From Flavobacterium sp. PMTSA4 (GTDB lineage Bacteria; Bacteroidota; Bacteroidia; Flavobacteriales; Flavobacteriaceae), in assembly GCF_032098525.1 (NCBI RefSeq), contig NZ_CP134890.1, positions 1,302,001 through 1,366,000 of the forward strand: a DNA stretch of 64,000 nt, in the 5' to 3' direction. Of the stretch, positions 51,248 to 61,000 are shown piece by piece (position 1 is the stretch's first letter; each line of letters starts with the position of its first letter). A model generated the notes under the pieces. That model searched no databases. It saw nothing but the letters and a program-made list of their open reading frames with translations, and was not told the DNA's origin. Made by a program: the position numbers and the translations under genes.

Positions 51248-52297
51248 ATGAGAAAATATAATATACTAGTAACCATTTTATTAGGATTAACAATTGTAAG
51301 TTGTGATGACACACAACAAGAAAAAGAAAGCTATTTTAGTATCAACGAAACTATTTTAAAACCAAAATTTAATAGTACTGAGGAAGTAAATTTAGAAATA
51401 ATCAACAATAAAAATAAAACCATTGATAGTGTTGTTTATTTCATAAATAACGAAAGAGTAAAATCAGTTAAAGGAAGCGGAAAATCTTCTTTTAATTTAA
51501 AAGGAAGAAAATTAGGTTATCAAAACTTAAAAGCCTTGGTTTATTTTGACAATGATACAGTTTCTACACGTAAAAGAATTGAATTGGTTGCTGATAATGC
51601 ACCAAGTTTATTGAAATATGATATTGTGAATACTTATGACCATGATATCAATGCATTTACTGAAGGTTATGAATTATATCGTGATACTTTAATTGAAAGC
51701 ACTGGACAAAACGGAAAATCATATATAGCTAAAATTGATTATAAAACAGGAAAATCGTTTAAAAAAGTTGATTTAGAGCAACAATATTTTGGCGAAGGAA
51801 TTACCGTTATAAATGACAAAATTTATCAATTAACGTGGCAAAATGCGACTGGATTTATTTATGATGCTAATACGTTAAAAAAGATAAAATCATTCACCTA
51901 TGATAAAAAAGTCGAAGGTTGGGGAATGACCAATGATGGTACATTTATTTACCATTCTGATGGAACAGAAAAAATATGGAAAATGGATCCAGAAACCCAA
52001 AAGTTAATTGACTTTGTTAATGTTTACACTAATGATAGTAAAATAAAAAGTGTTAACGAACTAGAATGGATTGATGGAAAAATATATGGAAACATTTGGC
52101 AAAAAGATGCTATTGCTGTAATAAATCCTGAAACTGGAGCTGTAGAAAGTGTTTTAGATTTATCTGGATTAAGAGCAAAAGTTACTAATAAAGAAGCTGA
52201 AGTTTTAAATGGTATTGCTTATAACAAAAAAACAAAAACACTATTTGTCACTGGAAAAAACTGGAATAAGACATTTGAAATTAGAGTAAAGAATTAA
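51248..52297 (+). CDS. Glutaminyl-peptide cyclotransferase family lipoprotein
   Basis: A 349-residue lipoprotein (TIVSCDD lipobox). The N-terminal 100 residues are an Ig-like domain. Residues 120-349 are the glutamine cyclotransferase beta-propeller: YDHDINAFTEGYELYRDTLI, STGQNGKSYI, YQLTWQNATGFIYD, GWGMTNDGTFIYHSDG, ELEWIDGKIYGNIW and GIAYNKKTKTLFVTGKNW. These convert N-terminal Gln to pyroglutamate. T9SS substrates of Bacteroidota often need this modification. It is divergent from the SRP RNA gene and ends in a strong terminator. Confidence 0.93.
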   Translation: MRKYNILVTILLGLTIVSCDDTQQEKESYFSINETILKPKFNSTEEVNLEIINNKNKTIDSVVYFINNERVKSVKGSGKSSFNLKGRKLGYQNLKALVYFDNDTVSTRKRIELVADNAPSLLKYDIVNTYDHDINAFTEGYELYRDTLIESTGQNGKSYIAKIDYKTGKSFKKVDLEQQYFGEGITVINDKIYQLTWQNATGFIYDANTLKKIKSFTYDKKVEGWGMTNDGTFIYHSDGTEKIWKMDPETQKLIDFVNVYTNDSKIKSVNELEWIDGKIYGNIWQKDAIAVINPETGAVESVLDLSGLRAKVTNKEAEVLNGIAYNKKTKTLFVTGKNWNKTFEIRVKN

Positions 52298-52328
52298 AAA
52301 AAACTCCCGAAAATTTCGGGAGTTTTTT
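52296..52328. terminator. Bidirectional terminator after the cyclotransferase gene
   Basis: AAAAAAACTCCCGAAA / TTTCGGGAGTTTTTT is a long, perfect, symmetrical stem that ends both convergent genes. Confidence 0.9.
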
Positions 52329-52330
52329 AT

Positions 52331-52924
52331 TTATTTTTTCTTAGCATCAACATAATCAATTTTTACAGCATCATAAACCCATTTATTTTCTTGGGTTTTA
52401 TTTTTCTGAGTTATTGAACCATCAGGATTAAGAGTAAAGACAAATCCTTCACGTCTTATTTTTTCTTGCGTTTCTGAAGCATTTTTCAATTTGTCTAAAA
52501 AAACTTTTTCTACAATATTATTCGTTTTTTCAAAATTTGAAAACACTTGTTTTTTATTAGTTATTTCATGAACCACAGAGTAAACAGTAGTAATATCTTC
52601 CGTTTTCAAATCGGTTTTGGTATTTGTTTTTTCAGTCCATTGTAGTAAATACAATTTAGTTCCATTGGCTGTAAAAGAAGATAGTTTAATATCAATTGGT
52701 TTATTGTTATCAGTCAACTCCTTGACATTTATTGCATCAACTGGTTTACCCTTTTCATTGATTGTAACTTGAAATGTTTTTCCTTTTATTTCTGCAGTAA
52801 GATTATCAACTTTAGCCGAAGATGATTTTTCGGTTGCAACTTTTTTGACTGCTGTTTTTCTCTTTTGTGCAAAAGAAAAATTAGCAAACAAAACTACCGT
52901 CAAAAGGAAAACTATTTTTTTCAT
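52331..52924 (-). CDS. Secreted protein of unknown function
   Basis: The open frame extends to 53002, but the upstream 26 codons overlap the dnaK terminator and are not protein-like. The ATG at 52922-52924 begins a clear signal peptide (MKKIVFLLTVVLFANFSFAQ), giving 197 residues. The mature part is lysine-rich and beta-rich (KGKTFQVTINEKGKPVDA, SSFTANGTKLYLLQWTEKT, REGFVFTLNPDGSITQK). I recognise no family. It stands alone, between two terminators. Confidence 0.65.
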   Translation of the reverse strand: MKKIVFLLTVVLFANFSFAQKRKTAVKKVATEKSSSAKVDNLTAEIKGKTFQVTINEKGKPVDAINVKELTDNNKPIDIKLSSFTANGTKLYLLQWTEKTNTKTDLKTEDITTVYSVVHEITNKKQVFSNFEKTNNIVEKVFLDKLKNASETQEKIRREGFVFTLNPDGSITQKNKTQENKWVYDAVKIDYVDAKKK

Positions 52925-52981
52925 ATCATTAAAATTTGAATGCCAATATACAAAATAATTATTCTGGTAAATGTTAAATAA

Positions 52982-53010
52982 AAAAACCGAGCGATTACTC
53001 ACTCGGTTTT
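52982..53010 (-). terminator. Terminator of dnaK
   Basis: Reading leftward, AAAACCGAG - TGAGTAATCG - CTCGGTTTTTT lies 26 bp after the dnaK stop codon. Confidence 0.75.
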
Positions 53011-53035
53011 CAATTTATTAACCTTATTATCTAAA

Positions 53036-54922
53036 TTACTTCACTTCTTCGAAGTCAACATCTTGAGTTTGATCTCCAGAAGCATCGGCTTGTGGTTGCG
53101 CTTCTTGAGCTTGACCTTCACCTTGTGCTTTATACATTTCTTCAGAAGCATTTTTCCAAGCTTCATTTATTTTTTCCAAAGCTGGCGTGATAGCATTCAA
53201 ATCTTTTGATTCATAAGCTGCTTTCAATTCAGTTAATGCACCTTCAATAGCTTGCTTATTACCATCAGATAATTTTTCGCCAAACTCAGTTAATTGTTTT
53301 TCAGTTTGGAAAATCATACTGTCTGCTTCGTTCAATTTATCAGCAGTTTCTTTTGCTTTTCTATCAGCTTCAGCATTCATTTCTGCATCTTTTTTCATTC
53401 TTTCGATTTCTTCTGGAGTTAAGCCAGATGAAGCCTCAATACGAATATCATGAGATTTTCCTGTTCCTTTATCCGTTGCTGAAACTTTGATGATACCATT
53501 AGCATCGATATCAAAAGTTACTTCAATTTGTGGAACACCACGTTGTGCTGGTGGAATTCCATCTAAATGGAAACGACCAATTGTTTTATTATCTGCAGCC
53601 ATTGCTCTTTCACCTTGTAATACGTGAATTTCAACACTTGGTTGATTGTCAGCAGCTGTTGAGAATACTTGTGATTTTTTTGTTGGAATGGTAGTGTTAG
53701 CTTCAATCAATTTTGTCATTACATTACCCATAGTTTCAATTCCCAATGATAATGGTGTAACATCTAACAACAATACATCTTTAACATCACCTGTTAAAAC
53801 TCCACCTTGAATTGCAGCACCAATTGCTACAACTTCATCAGGATTTACTCCTTTTGATGGTTTTTTACCAAAGAATTTTTCAACTTGTTCTTGTATTACA
53901 GGAATACGAGTTGAACCACCAACTAAAATTACTTCATCAATATCAGAAGTTGACAAACCTGCATCTTTTAATGCTTTTGCAACTGGATCCATTGAACGTT
54001 TTACTAAAGTTTCAGCTAATTGTTCAAATTTAGCACGAGTTAACGTTTTAACTAAGTGTTTTGGACCTGAAGCTGTTGCAGTAACATATGGTAAATTGAT
54101 TTCTGTTTGAGTAGAAGATGATAATTCAATTTTTGCTTTTTCTGCAGCTTCTTTTAAACGTTGTAATGCCATTGGATCTTTACGTAAATCAACACCTTCT
54201 TCTTTGTTGAATTCATCTGCCATCCAATCAATAATTACTTGGTCAAAATCGTCTCCTCCTAAATGTGTATCACCATTTGTTGATAATACTTCAAAAACTC
54301 CATCACCTAATTCAAGAACTGAAATATCAAAAGTTCCACCACCTAAATCGTAAACAGCAATTTTTTGGTCTTTTCCTGCTTTATCTAAACCATATGCTAA
54401 CGCTGCAGCAGTTGGCTCATTGATAATACGCATTACTTTTAATCCTGCAATTTCTCCAGCTTCTTTTGTAGCTTGGCGTTGTGCATCATTAAAATATGCT
54501 GGAACAGTAATAACAGCTTCAGTAACGGTTTGCCCTAAATAATCTTCTGCAGTTTTCTTCATTTTTTGAAGTGTCATTGCTGACAATTCTTGTGGTGTAT
54601 AAAGTCTTCCGTCAATATCAACTCTTGGTGTGTCATTGTCTCCTTTAACCACTTTGTATGCAACAGTTGATGCTTCTTTAGCACTTTCTGTATATTTATT
54701 ACCCATAAAACGTTTAATAGACGCTATGGTTTTAGTAGGGTTTGTTACCGCTTGTCTTTTTGCTGGATCACCTACTTTGATTTCGCCACCTTCAACAAAT
54801 GCAATTACTGATGGTGTTGTTCTCTTTCCTTCTGCATTAGCAATTACAACTGGTTCTCCACCTTCCATAACTGCAACACAAGAATTGGTTGTACCTAAAT
54901 CGATACCAATAATTTTTCCCAT
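53036..54922 (-). CDS. dnaK: Chaperone DnaK (Hsp70)
   Basis: A 628-residue Hsp70 with all signatures: GIDLGTTNSCVAVMEG at the N-terminus, VYDLGGGTFDISVLEL near 195, VILVGGSTRIPVIQE near 335, the linker DVLLLDVTPLSLG and a C-terminal lid ending in DVDFEEVK (EEVD-like). It refolds proteins with DnaJ and GrpE, whose genes are not in the window. The gene stands alone. Upstream there is no CIRCE repeat; instead a sequence like a sigma-54 promoter is found 80 bp before the ATG. Confidence 0.98.
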   Translation of the reverse strand: MGKIIGIDLGTTNSCVAVMEGGEPVVIANAEGKRTTPSVIAFVEGGEIKVGDPAKRQAVTNPTKTIASIKRFMGNKYTESAKEASTVAYKVVKGDNDTPRVDIDGRLYTPQELSAMTLQKMKKTAEDYLGQTVTEAVITVPAYFNDAQRQATKEAGEIAGLKVMRIINEPTAAALAYGLDKAGKDQKIAVYDLGGGTFDISVLELGDGVFEVLSTNGDTHLGGDDFDQVIIDWMADEFNKEEGVDLRKDPMALQRLKEAAEKAKIELSSSTQTEINLPYVTATASGPKHLVKTLTRAKFEQLAETLVKRSMDPVAKALKDAGLSTSDIDEVILVGGSTRIPVIQEQVEKFFGKKPSKGVNPDEVVAIGAAIQGGVLTGDVKDVLLLDVTPLSLGIETMGNVMTKLIEANTTIPTKKSQVFSTAADNQPSVEIHVLQGERAMAADNKTIGRFHLDGIPPAQRGVPQIEVTFDIDANGIIKVSATDKGTGKSHDIRIEASSGLTPEEIERMKKDAEMNAEADRKAKETADKLNEADSMIFQTEKQLTEFGEKLSDGNKQAIEGALTELKAAYESKDLNAITPALEKINEAWKNASEEMYKAQGEGQAQEAQPQADASGDQTQDVDFEEVK

Positions 54923-55001
54923 TTTTATTTTCTCCTTTTAATTTTTAATTTGATTATTACTCTACGAGTGAATAGTACGTTGTGTTGTACGTCTGTTATT
55001 T

Positions 55002-55017
55002 GTCAACTTTTGTGCCA
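55002..55017 (-). promoter_or_regulatory. Sigma-54-like promoter upstream of dnaK
   Basis: On the minus strand TGGCAC-AAAAG-TTGAC matches the -24/-12 consensus TGGCAC-N5-TTGC with exact spacing and one mismatch (A for C at -12). It lies about 80 bp before the start codon. No heat-shock CIRCE element is present. Between it and the gene is a short repeated ACGTACAACACAACGTAC. Confidence 0.5.
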
Positions 55018-55110
55018 AGGAAAGAATTAGAATAAATTGTCAGTTTTATTGAAATTCGATATGACAAGATGACATTTTAAATTAATACCACAAATTAAGG
55101 AGTTAATGGA

Positions 55111-55485
55111 TTAATTATTTTTACAAATATAAAATTCAACCAAAACTATCGATAAATACCCAAAAAAATAAGCCAACATATCATGCCAAGAAAATGAAGT
55201 TCCTAAAACAATTCGTGCTATCTTATAATCTTGTAAACCTAAAAAAGTGATACAATCTAAATATTGTAAAAACTCAACTGTAAAAGCGAATAGTAAAACA
55301 AAAAAAGCAACTTTATATTTTGAAGAAGATAAAAAACTTTTCAAAAAACAATAAATTAAAATAACCACTAAATAATCCCCAAAGTAAGGCCTGATGAAAG
55401 AATCATTCATATAAAGTGCAATGAGAACTTCTGTTAAGAAAAGTAAACAAAAAAGTAAAAAATATTTACGATTGAACTGAATCAT
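55111..55485 (-). CDS. DUF2809 membrane protein
   Basis: A 124-residue protein with four transmembrane helices (about 9-24, 35-50, 59-76 and 99-118). The motif PYFGDYLVVILIYCFLKSF near residue 33 and the C-terminal SWHDMLAYFFGYLS are those of the DUF2809 (VanZ-like) family. Function is unknown. It lies downstream of the rho gene after a terminator and has about 190 bp to dnaK. Confidence 0.85.
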   Translation of the reverse strand: MIQFNRKYFLLFCLLFLTEVLIALYMNDSFIRPYFGDYLVVILIYCFLKSFLSSSKYKVAFFVLLFAFTVEFLQYLDCITFLGLQDYKIARIVLGTSFSWHDMLAYFFGYLSIVLVEFYICKNN

Positions 55486-55500
55486 ATATTTAGGTAAAGA

Positions 55501-55528
55501 AAAAATCCCAACCTATAGATTGGGATTT
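55501..55528 (-). terminator. Terminator of rho
   Basis: Reading leftward, AAATCCCAA - TCTATAGG - TTGGGATTT with a T run. It lies 6 bp after the rho stop codon and 16 bp before the start of the DUF2809 gene. Confidence 0.75.
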
Positions 55529-55533
55529 GTATT

Positions 55534-57180
55534 TTAATCATTCATTGAAATTAAAAACTCTTCGTTATTTAATGTCTTTTTGAATCTATCGTTTATAAAA
55601 TCCATTGCTTCTACTGGGTTCATATCGGCTAGATATTTTCGCATAATCCACATACGTTGAATGGTTTTTTCGTCTAATAACAAATCATCACGACGAGTAC
55701 TTGAAGAAGTTAAATCAATAGCTGGGAAAATACGTTTGTTGGCAATTTTTCTATCCAATTGTAATTCCATATTACCGGTTCCTTTAAATTCTTCAAAAAT
55801 AACCTCATCCATTTTTGAACCAGTTTCAGTTAAAGCAGTTGCAATAATACTCAACGAACCACCATTTTCTATATTACGTGCAGCACCGAAGAAACGTTTA
55901 GGTTTTTGCAATGCGTTTGCATCAACTCCACCTGAAAGTACTTTTCCTGATGCAGGTTGAACGGTATTGTAAGCTCTAGCTAAACGTGTAATTGAATCTA
56001 AAAGAATCACCACATCATGACCACATTCTACCAAACGTTTTGCTTTTTCTAAAACTATATTTGCCACTTTTACGTGTCTGTCTGCTGGTTCATCAAACGT
56101 TGAAGCAATAACTTCACCGCGAACATTACGCTGCATATCGGTAACTTCTTCTGGACGTTCATCTATAAGCAAAACTAACAAATATACTTCTGGATGATTG
56201 GCAGCAATACTATTGGCAATATCTTTCAAAAGCATGGTTTTACCTGTTTTTGGTTGCGCCACAATCATACCGCGTTGTCCTTTTCCAATTGGTGAAAACA
56301 AATCTATAATTCGAGTTGAAATACTTGATTGTCTTCCGGCTAAATTGAATTTTTCTTTTGGAAATATCGGTGTTAAATGTTCAAATGAAACTCTATCACG
56401 AACTACTTGCGGATCATGACCATTTATTTTTAAAACTTTTACTAGAGGAAAGAATTTTTCGCCTTCTTTTGGTGGACGAACAACCCCTTTTACGGTATCA
56501 CCTGTTTTTAAACCAAACAAACGAATTTGTGAAGTTGATAAGTAAATATCATCTGGTGAAGCCAAATAATTATAGTCAGATGAACGTAAAAAACCATAAC
56601 CATCAGGCATCATTTCAAGAACACCTTCGCTTTCTATAATTCCGTCAAATTCATAATCTGAATCACGGAAATTTTGTTTCTTTCCTTTATAGTTTGGATT
56701 ATTATTGTTAGCATTGTGATTATTACCGTTTTGGTTTTTATGCTTATGCTCACGAGAATTGTTAGCTTGTTTTGAGTTTTCAGATTCAGTTTCCTCTGAT
56801 AATTTTTCTTCAGTAGTTGTTGTTTCAGTATTTGCAGGAGCTTTTTTTTCAAAAACGGGTTTCTTAAATTTTGGTTTAGCTTCCGTTTTCTCTTCAACTA
56901 CTTTTTCAGATTCTGATTCGTTTACAAATAAATCACCTTGCTTTTCTTCTTTTTTAACAATTTCTTCAGCAGAAATTCTATTGCGTTTAGGCTTTTCTAA
57001 TTTTGGTTTAGCGTTAGGTTTCGGTTTTTCTTCAGATTCCGTAGTTTTTGCTTGATGTTCTAAAATATCCTCGATGAGTTTATCTTTTTTAACACCAGTA
57101 ATTTTTATAGTTTTTGCCAACTTGGCAATTTCTTGAAGCTCAGCAAGCTTCATTTCTTTTAAGGCAGAAATATCAAACAT
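55534..57180 (-). CDS. rho: Transcription termination factor Rho
   Basis: A 548-residue Rho, longer than the usual 420. Residues 1-35 are the Rho N-terminal SAP-like helix bundle (LKEMKLAELQEIAKLAKTIK). Residues 40-185 are a low-complexity Lys/Glu/Asn-rich insert (with NNHNANNNNPNYKGKKQN). The CSD RNA-binding domain follows (GVLEMMPDGYGFLRS), then the ATPase with Walker A in AQPKTGKTMLL, LLIDERPEEVTD and LLDSITRLARAYN. Long disordered inserts are common in Bacteroidota Rho. It is a hexameric RNA helicase that ends transcription. Confidence 0.97.
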   Translation of the reverse strand: MFDISALKEMKLAELQEIAKLAKTIKITGVKKDKLIEDILEHQAKTTESEEKPKPNAKPKLEKPKRNRISAEEIVKKEEKQGDLFVNESESEKVVEEKTEAKPKFKKPVFEKKAPANTETTTTEEKLSEETESENSKQANNSREHKHKNQNGNNHNANNNNPNYKGKKQNFRDSDYEFDGIIESEGVLEMMPDGYGFLRSSDYNYLASPDDIYLSTSQIRLFGLKTGDTVKGVVRPPKEGEKFFPLVKVLKINGHDPQVVRDRVSFEHLTPIFPKEKFNLAGRQSSISTRIIDLFSPIGKGQRGMIVAQPKTGKTMLLKDIANSIAANHPEVYLLVLLIDERPEEVTDMQRNVRGEVIASTFDEPADRHVKVANIVLEKAKRLVECGHDVVILLDSITRLARAYNTVQPASGKVLSGGVDANALQKPKRFFGAARNIENGGSLSIIATALTETGSKMDEVIFEEFKGTGNMELQLDRKIANKRIFPAIDLTSSSTRRDDLLLDEKTIQRMWIMRKYLADMNPVEAMDFINDRFKKTLNNEEFLISMND

Positions 57181-57365
57181 GAATGTCCTATATTGTATTA
57201 AATTAGTTTAATAAGGAAATAAAAAAATGGGTAGAAATATAAATCTTTAATGTTCCGTAGGATGAAGTACTTACGGTTTTGTTATGCAATAATACAAATA
57301 AATTTTAAGGATGCAATAGTATTTATTAAAAAAGAAACTTTATTTTTGTGCTTCAATTTTGAAAA

Positions 57366-57770
57366 ATGTTTAGACCTCAAACATATTATTTAATTGGAGC
57401 TTTACTTGTAAATGGTGTTTTGCCGTTTGTTTTTCCATTATGGAAAATTAATGACAAAGCTGTTTATTTTATGTCTGAAATAATTTATTCAGCTTTATTT
57501 GGATTAAGTACTACGCTTTCGCTATTGAGTATTTTATCACATCAAAAAAGACAACAACAATTTGTCATGGGCAGATTGAATATAATATTGAATTTAATTT
57601 TATTAGGATTATTTGTGTATCGAACACTAACTGCATCTGGAGAAACAGCTATTTCTGAGAAAGGTGTTGGGATGTTCTTACCTATTTTTTCTATCGTACT
57701 TTTGGTTTTGGCCAACAAAGCCATAAAAAAGGATGAAGATCTCGTAAAATCTGTGGATCGTTTGCGATAA
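57366..57770 (+). CDS. DUF4293 membrane protein
   Basis: A 134-residue protein with four transmembrane helices (about 6-24, 36-58, 70-88 and 103-118) and the family C-terminus LANKAIKKDEDLVKSVDRLR. DUF4293 proteins are conserved in Bacteroidota with unknown function, often next to rho or truA as here. It is divergent from rho across 185 bp. A strong terminator follows. Confidence 0.88.
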   Translation: MFRPQTYYLIGALLVNGVLPFVFPLWKINDKAVYFMSEIIYSALFGLSTTLSLLSILSHQKRQQQFVMGRLNIILNLILLGLFVYRTLTASGETAISEKGVGMFLPIFSIVLLVLANKAIKKDEDLVKSVDRLR

Positions 57771-57798
57771 ACCTATAAACTTAGTTTTTTAGTGCTGC

Positions 57799-57828
57799 AA
57801 AAAACCCGAACAATTGTTCGGGTTTTTT
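57799..57828. terminator. Bidirectional terminator
   Basis: AAAAAACCCGAACAA / TTGTTCGGGTTTTTT, a perfect 15-bp stem between the DUF4293 gene and the phosphoesterase gene. Confidence 0.9.
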
Positions 57829-58321
57829 ATTTCTTTCCAATTTCTATAACTTCTAGATTTTGAATTTTATCATTATCAATTTCAAAGCGCAACATAGTTC
57901 GCACTTGATGAAAACCATGAATTCCTGCTGCACCAGGATTCATGTGGAGTAAATTTAGTTTTTTATCAAATTGTACTTTTAGAATATGCGAATGTCCGCA
58001 AATAAAAAGCTTTGGTGGATTTTGATAAATTTCTTCTCTAATTATTTGATTGTATTTTCCGGGATAACCACCAATATGTGTTATCCAAACATCGACTTTC
58101 TCACAAAAAAAACGATTGTTCAACGGAAATTCCATTCTTGCTTTATCATCATCAATGTTTCCATAAACGGCTCGAAGTGGTTTTATTTTTTGAATTTCAT
58201 CGGTAACTTCTAAATTTCCAATATCGCCTGCATGCCAAACTTCATCTGCAAGACGAACATATTTTAAAATCTTTTCATCTATATGACTATGAGTATCGGA
58301 AAGCAAAAGGATTTTTTTCAT
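57827..58321 (-). CDS. Metallophosphoesterase (YfcE/MJ0936-like)
   Basis: A 164-residue calcineurin-like phosphoesterase. The dimetal motifs are LLSDTHSH (D, H), VWHAGDIGN (D), AVYGNIDDD (N; the usual GNCD/H), ITHIGGYPG (H) and ICGHSHI (H, H). Small enzymes of this family hydrolyse phosphodiesters or phosphoprotein-like substrates. It is divergent from truA. Confidence 0.92.
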   Translation of the reverse strand: MKKILLLSDTHSHIDEKILKYVRLADEVWHAGDIGNLEVTDEIQKIKPLRAVYGNIDDDKARMEFPLNNRFFCEKVDVWITHIGGYPGKYNQIIREEIYQNPPKLFICGHSHILKVQFDKKLNLLHMNPGAAGIHGFHQVRTMLRFEIDNDKIQNLEVIEIGKK

Positions 58322-58430
58322 TCTATAATTATGAATGGCTAAAATATAAATTCTTTACAAGAAAACTTTAACCTTTACACAACATAAAATCTTTGTAACT
58401 TTACAACTTTGAAAATTCGCAAATTCTACC

Positions 58431-59171
58431 TTGAGATACTTTATACATTTAGCATACAAAGGAACCAATTATCACGGTTGGCAATCGCAACCCGATGCTA
58501 TTTCGGTTCAGGAATGCTTAGAAAAAGCTTTGCAAACTTTATTAAGAAAACCAATTTCTATTGTTGGTGCAGGAAGAACCGATTCTGGTGTTCATGCCAA
58601 ACAAATGTTTGCTCATTTTGATTTTGACAAAATTATTGATTCCGAAAAATTAGTTCGAAAATTGAATTCTTTTCTACCAAAAGATATTGCTGTTTTTAAT
58701 ATTCTGACTGTTCATGATGATGCTCATGCGCGATTTGACGCTACCAAAAGAACCTATGAATATTATATTCATACACAAAAAAATGCTTTTGAATGTGATG
58801 ATAGTTGGTATTATTCTCATGCTTTGAACATTGAAAAAATGAATGAAGCTTGTAAAATTTTATTTGATTATATAGATTTTGAATGTTTTTCAAAAACACA
58901 TACTGATGTAAATACATTCAATTGCAAAATATATGAAGCCTTTTGGAAACAAAATGAAAATCAATTAGTTTTCACGATTTCTGCTGATAGATTTTTACGA
59001 AATATGGTTCGAGCGATTGTTGGAACAATGATAAATATTGGATTAGAAAAAATATCTTTAGAAGATTTAAAAAAAATAATAGAAAGTAAAAACAGAAGTC
59101 AAGCTGGATTTTCAGTTCCTGCTCATGGTTTGTATTTAACAAAAATTGAATATAACTACATTAATCTATAA
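58431..59171 (+). CDS. truA: tRNA pseudouridine synthase A
   Basis: A 246-residue TruA that makes pseudouridine at tRNA positions 38-40. The catalytic Asp is in GAGRTDSGVHAKQMFAHFD, and the start MRYFIHLAYKGTNYHGWQ is the normal TruA N-terminus. The start codon is TTG (58431); there is no ATG nearby, and the homologous start falls exactly here. It is 15 bp before the ABC exporter gene and probably co-transcribed with it. Confidence 0.96.
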   Translation: MRYFIHLAYKGTNYHGWQSQPDAISVQECLEKALQTLLRKPISIVGAGRTDSGVHAKQMFAHFDFDKIIDSEKLVRKLNSFLPKDIAVFNILTVHDDAHARFDATKRTYEYYIHTQKNAFECDDSWYYSHALNIEKMNEACKILFDYIDFECFSKTHTDVNTFNCKIYEAFWKQNENQLVFTISADRFLRNMVRAIVGTMINIGLEKISLEDLKKIIESKNRSQAGFSVPAHGLYLTKIEYNYINL

Positions 59172-59186
59172 GCCAAAAAATTAGTA

Positions 59187-60941
59187 ATGGAAGCAAAAGT
59201 ATTTGATTCTAATTTATTTAAAAGAATTTTAAAATACACCAAACCCTATAAAGCACGTTTTTATGGAGTGATTGCTTTTGCTGTATTTTTATCAATTTTT
59301 GCAGCTTTACGTCCGTATTTATTAAAACAAACTGTCGATGAATATATTGAACCAAAAGACAAATATGGTTTATTGGTTTATGCTATTTGGATGGGAATTG
59401 TTTTAATTCTTGAGGTTTTTTCACAATTCTATTTTGTGTATTGGGCTAACTGGTTAGGACAAGATATTATTAAAGATATTCGTGTGAAATTGTTTAAACA
59501 TATGTTGACTTTCCGAATGAAATATTACGACAATGCACCCGTTGGTCAATTAGTAACGCGTTCAGTTTCTGACATTGAACAAATTGCTAGAATTTTTAGT
59601 CAAGGACTTTTTATGATTATCAGCGATTTATTAAAAATGGTAGTTATTCTTGGGTTTATGTTTTATATGAATTGGAGACTTACTTGGGTTGTAATTTTAG
59701 CAATGCCAATATTAGTTTATGCTACTCGAAAGTTCCAACAAAAAATGCAAGTAGCTTTTGAAGAAGTGCGTACTCAGGTGGCAAACATGAATACTTTTGT
59801 ACAAGAAAGAGTAACAGGAATGAAAATTGTTCAACTTTTTAATCGTGAAGAAATTGAATATGAAAAGTTTAAAGCAATAAATGATAAACACAAAACTGCT
59901 TGGATAAAAACCATTTTATACAACTCTATTTTCTTTCCAATAGCTGATATTATTTCCTCATTAACACTTGGAGCAGTTGTAATTTATGGTGGTTTTCATA
60001 TTTTAGATGGAGATAAATTTACCACTTTTGGTGATATGTTTTCATATACTATGTTTATAAGTATGCTTTTTAATCCGTTGCGCCAAATTGCTGATAAATT
60101 CAATGAAATGCAAATGGGAATGATTGCAGCCAATAGAGTTTTTGATATTATTGATAAAGATTCCGATGTTCAAAGCAATGGAAACAAAATTGCACCTCAT
60201 TTTGAAGGAAATATACATTTTGAAAACGTTCGGTTTAGCTACATTAAAGAAGAAGAAGTTTTAAAAGGAATTAATTTAGAGGTAAAATCAGGTGAAACAA
60301 TTGCTATTGTTGGTTCAACTGGTGCAGGAAAATCAACCATAATAAATCTATTAAATCGTTTTTATGAAATCGATTCTGGAAAAATCACAATCGACAACTA
60401 CGATATACAAGAATTTGAATTAGAAAGTTTAAGAAAACAAATTGCTATAGTTTTGCAAGATGTTTTCCTTTTCGCCGATACTATTTTTAACAACATCACT
60501 CTCAATAATCCTGAAATTTCAAGAGAAGAAGTAATTACTGCTGCAAAAAAAATAGGAATTCATAAATTCATCATGACTTTGCCAAATGGTTATGATTACA
60601 ATGTAAAAGAACGTGGTGTGATGTTGTCTTCCGGACAAAGACAATTGATAGCTTTTCTTCGAGCTTATGTTAGCAATCCAAGTATATTAATTTTAGACGA
60701 AGCAACCTCTTCTATAGATAGCTACAGCGAGGAATTAATTCAAAAAGCTACAGAAAAAATTACTCAAGGAAGAACATCAATTGTTATAGCCCATCGATTA
60801 GCAACAATTATTAACGCGGATAAAATAATTGTTATGGATAAAGGAAAAATTGTTGAAATGGGTTCGCATAATGAATTGCTATTAAAATCAAACGGATATT
60901 ATAAAAATTTATATGAAGCTCAGTTCGCAGTTGAATCCTAA
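59187..60941 (+). CDS. ABC exporter, MsbA/MDR type
   Basis: A 584-residue half-transporter: six transmembrane helices (about residues 20-310), then an ATPase domain with GSTGAGKSTIINLLNRF (Walker A), LSSGQRQLIAFLRAY (signature) and ILILDEATSSID (Walker B). It works as a homodimer, flipping lipids or exporting a hydrophobic compound. Lipid A transport cannot be separated from drug export on sequence alone. It is downstream of truA and 59 bp before lpdA. Confidence 0.93.
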   Translation: MEAKVFDSNLFKRILKYTKPYKARFYGVIAFAVFLSIFAALRPYLLKQTVDEYIEPKDKYGLLVYAIWMGIVLILEVFSQFYFVYWANWLGQDIIKDIRVKLFKHMLTFRMKYYDNAPVGQLVTRSVSDIEQIARIFSQGLFMIISDLLKMVVILGFMFYMNWRLTWVVILAMPILVYATRKFQQKMQVAFEEVRTQVANMNTFVQERVTGMKIVQLFNREEIEYEKFKAINDKHKTAWIKTILYNSIFFPIADIISSLTLGAVVIYGGFHILDGDKFTTFGDMFSYTMFISMLFNPLRQIADKFNEMQMGMIAANRVFDIIDKDSDVQSNGNKIAPHFEGNIHFENVRFSYIKEEEVLKGINLEVKSGETIAIVGSTGAGKSTIINLLNRFYEIDSGKITIDNYDIQEFELESLRKQIAIVLQDVFLFADTIFNNITLNNPEISREEVITAAKKIGIHKFIMTLPNGYDYNVKERGVMLSSGQRQLIAFLRAYVSNPSILILDEATSSIDSYSEELIQKATEKITQGRTSIVIAHRLATIINADKIIVMDKGKIVEMGSHNELLLKSNGYYKNLYEAQFAVES

Positions 60942-61000
60942 TTTTTAAAAAATAATTCCTTAAATTCGCAAACTCAATTAATTTAGAAAATCAATTTAAA

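Noticed and set aside
51003..51312. Short open frames on both strands around 51.1 kb
   Set aside because: They lie across the SRP RNA gene and its promoter and are explained by the RNA.
54923..55110. CIRCE element upstream of dnaK
   Set aside because: No TTAGCACTC-N9-GAGTGCTAA palindrome is present.
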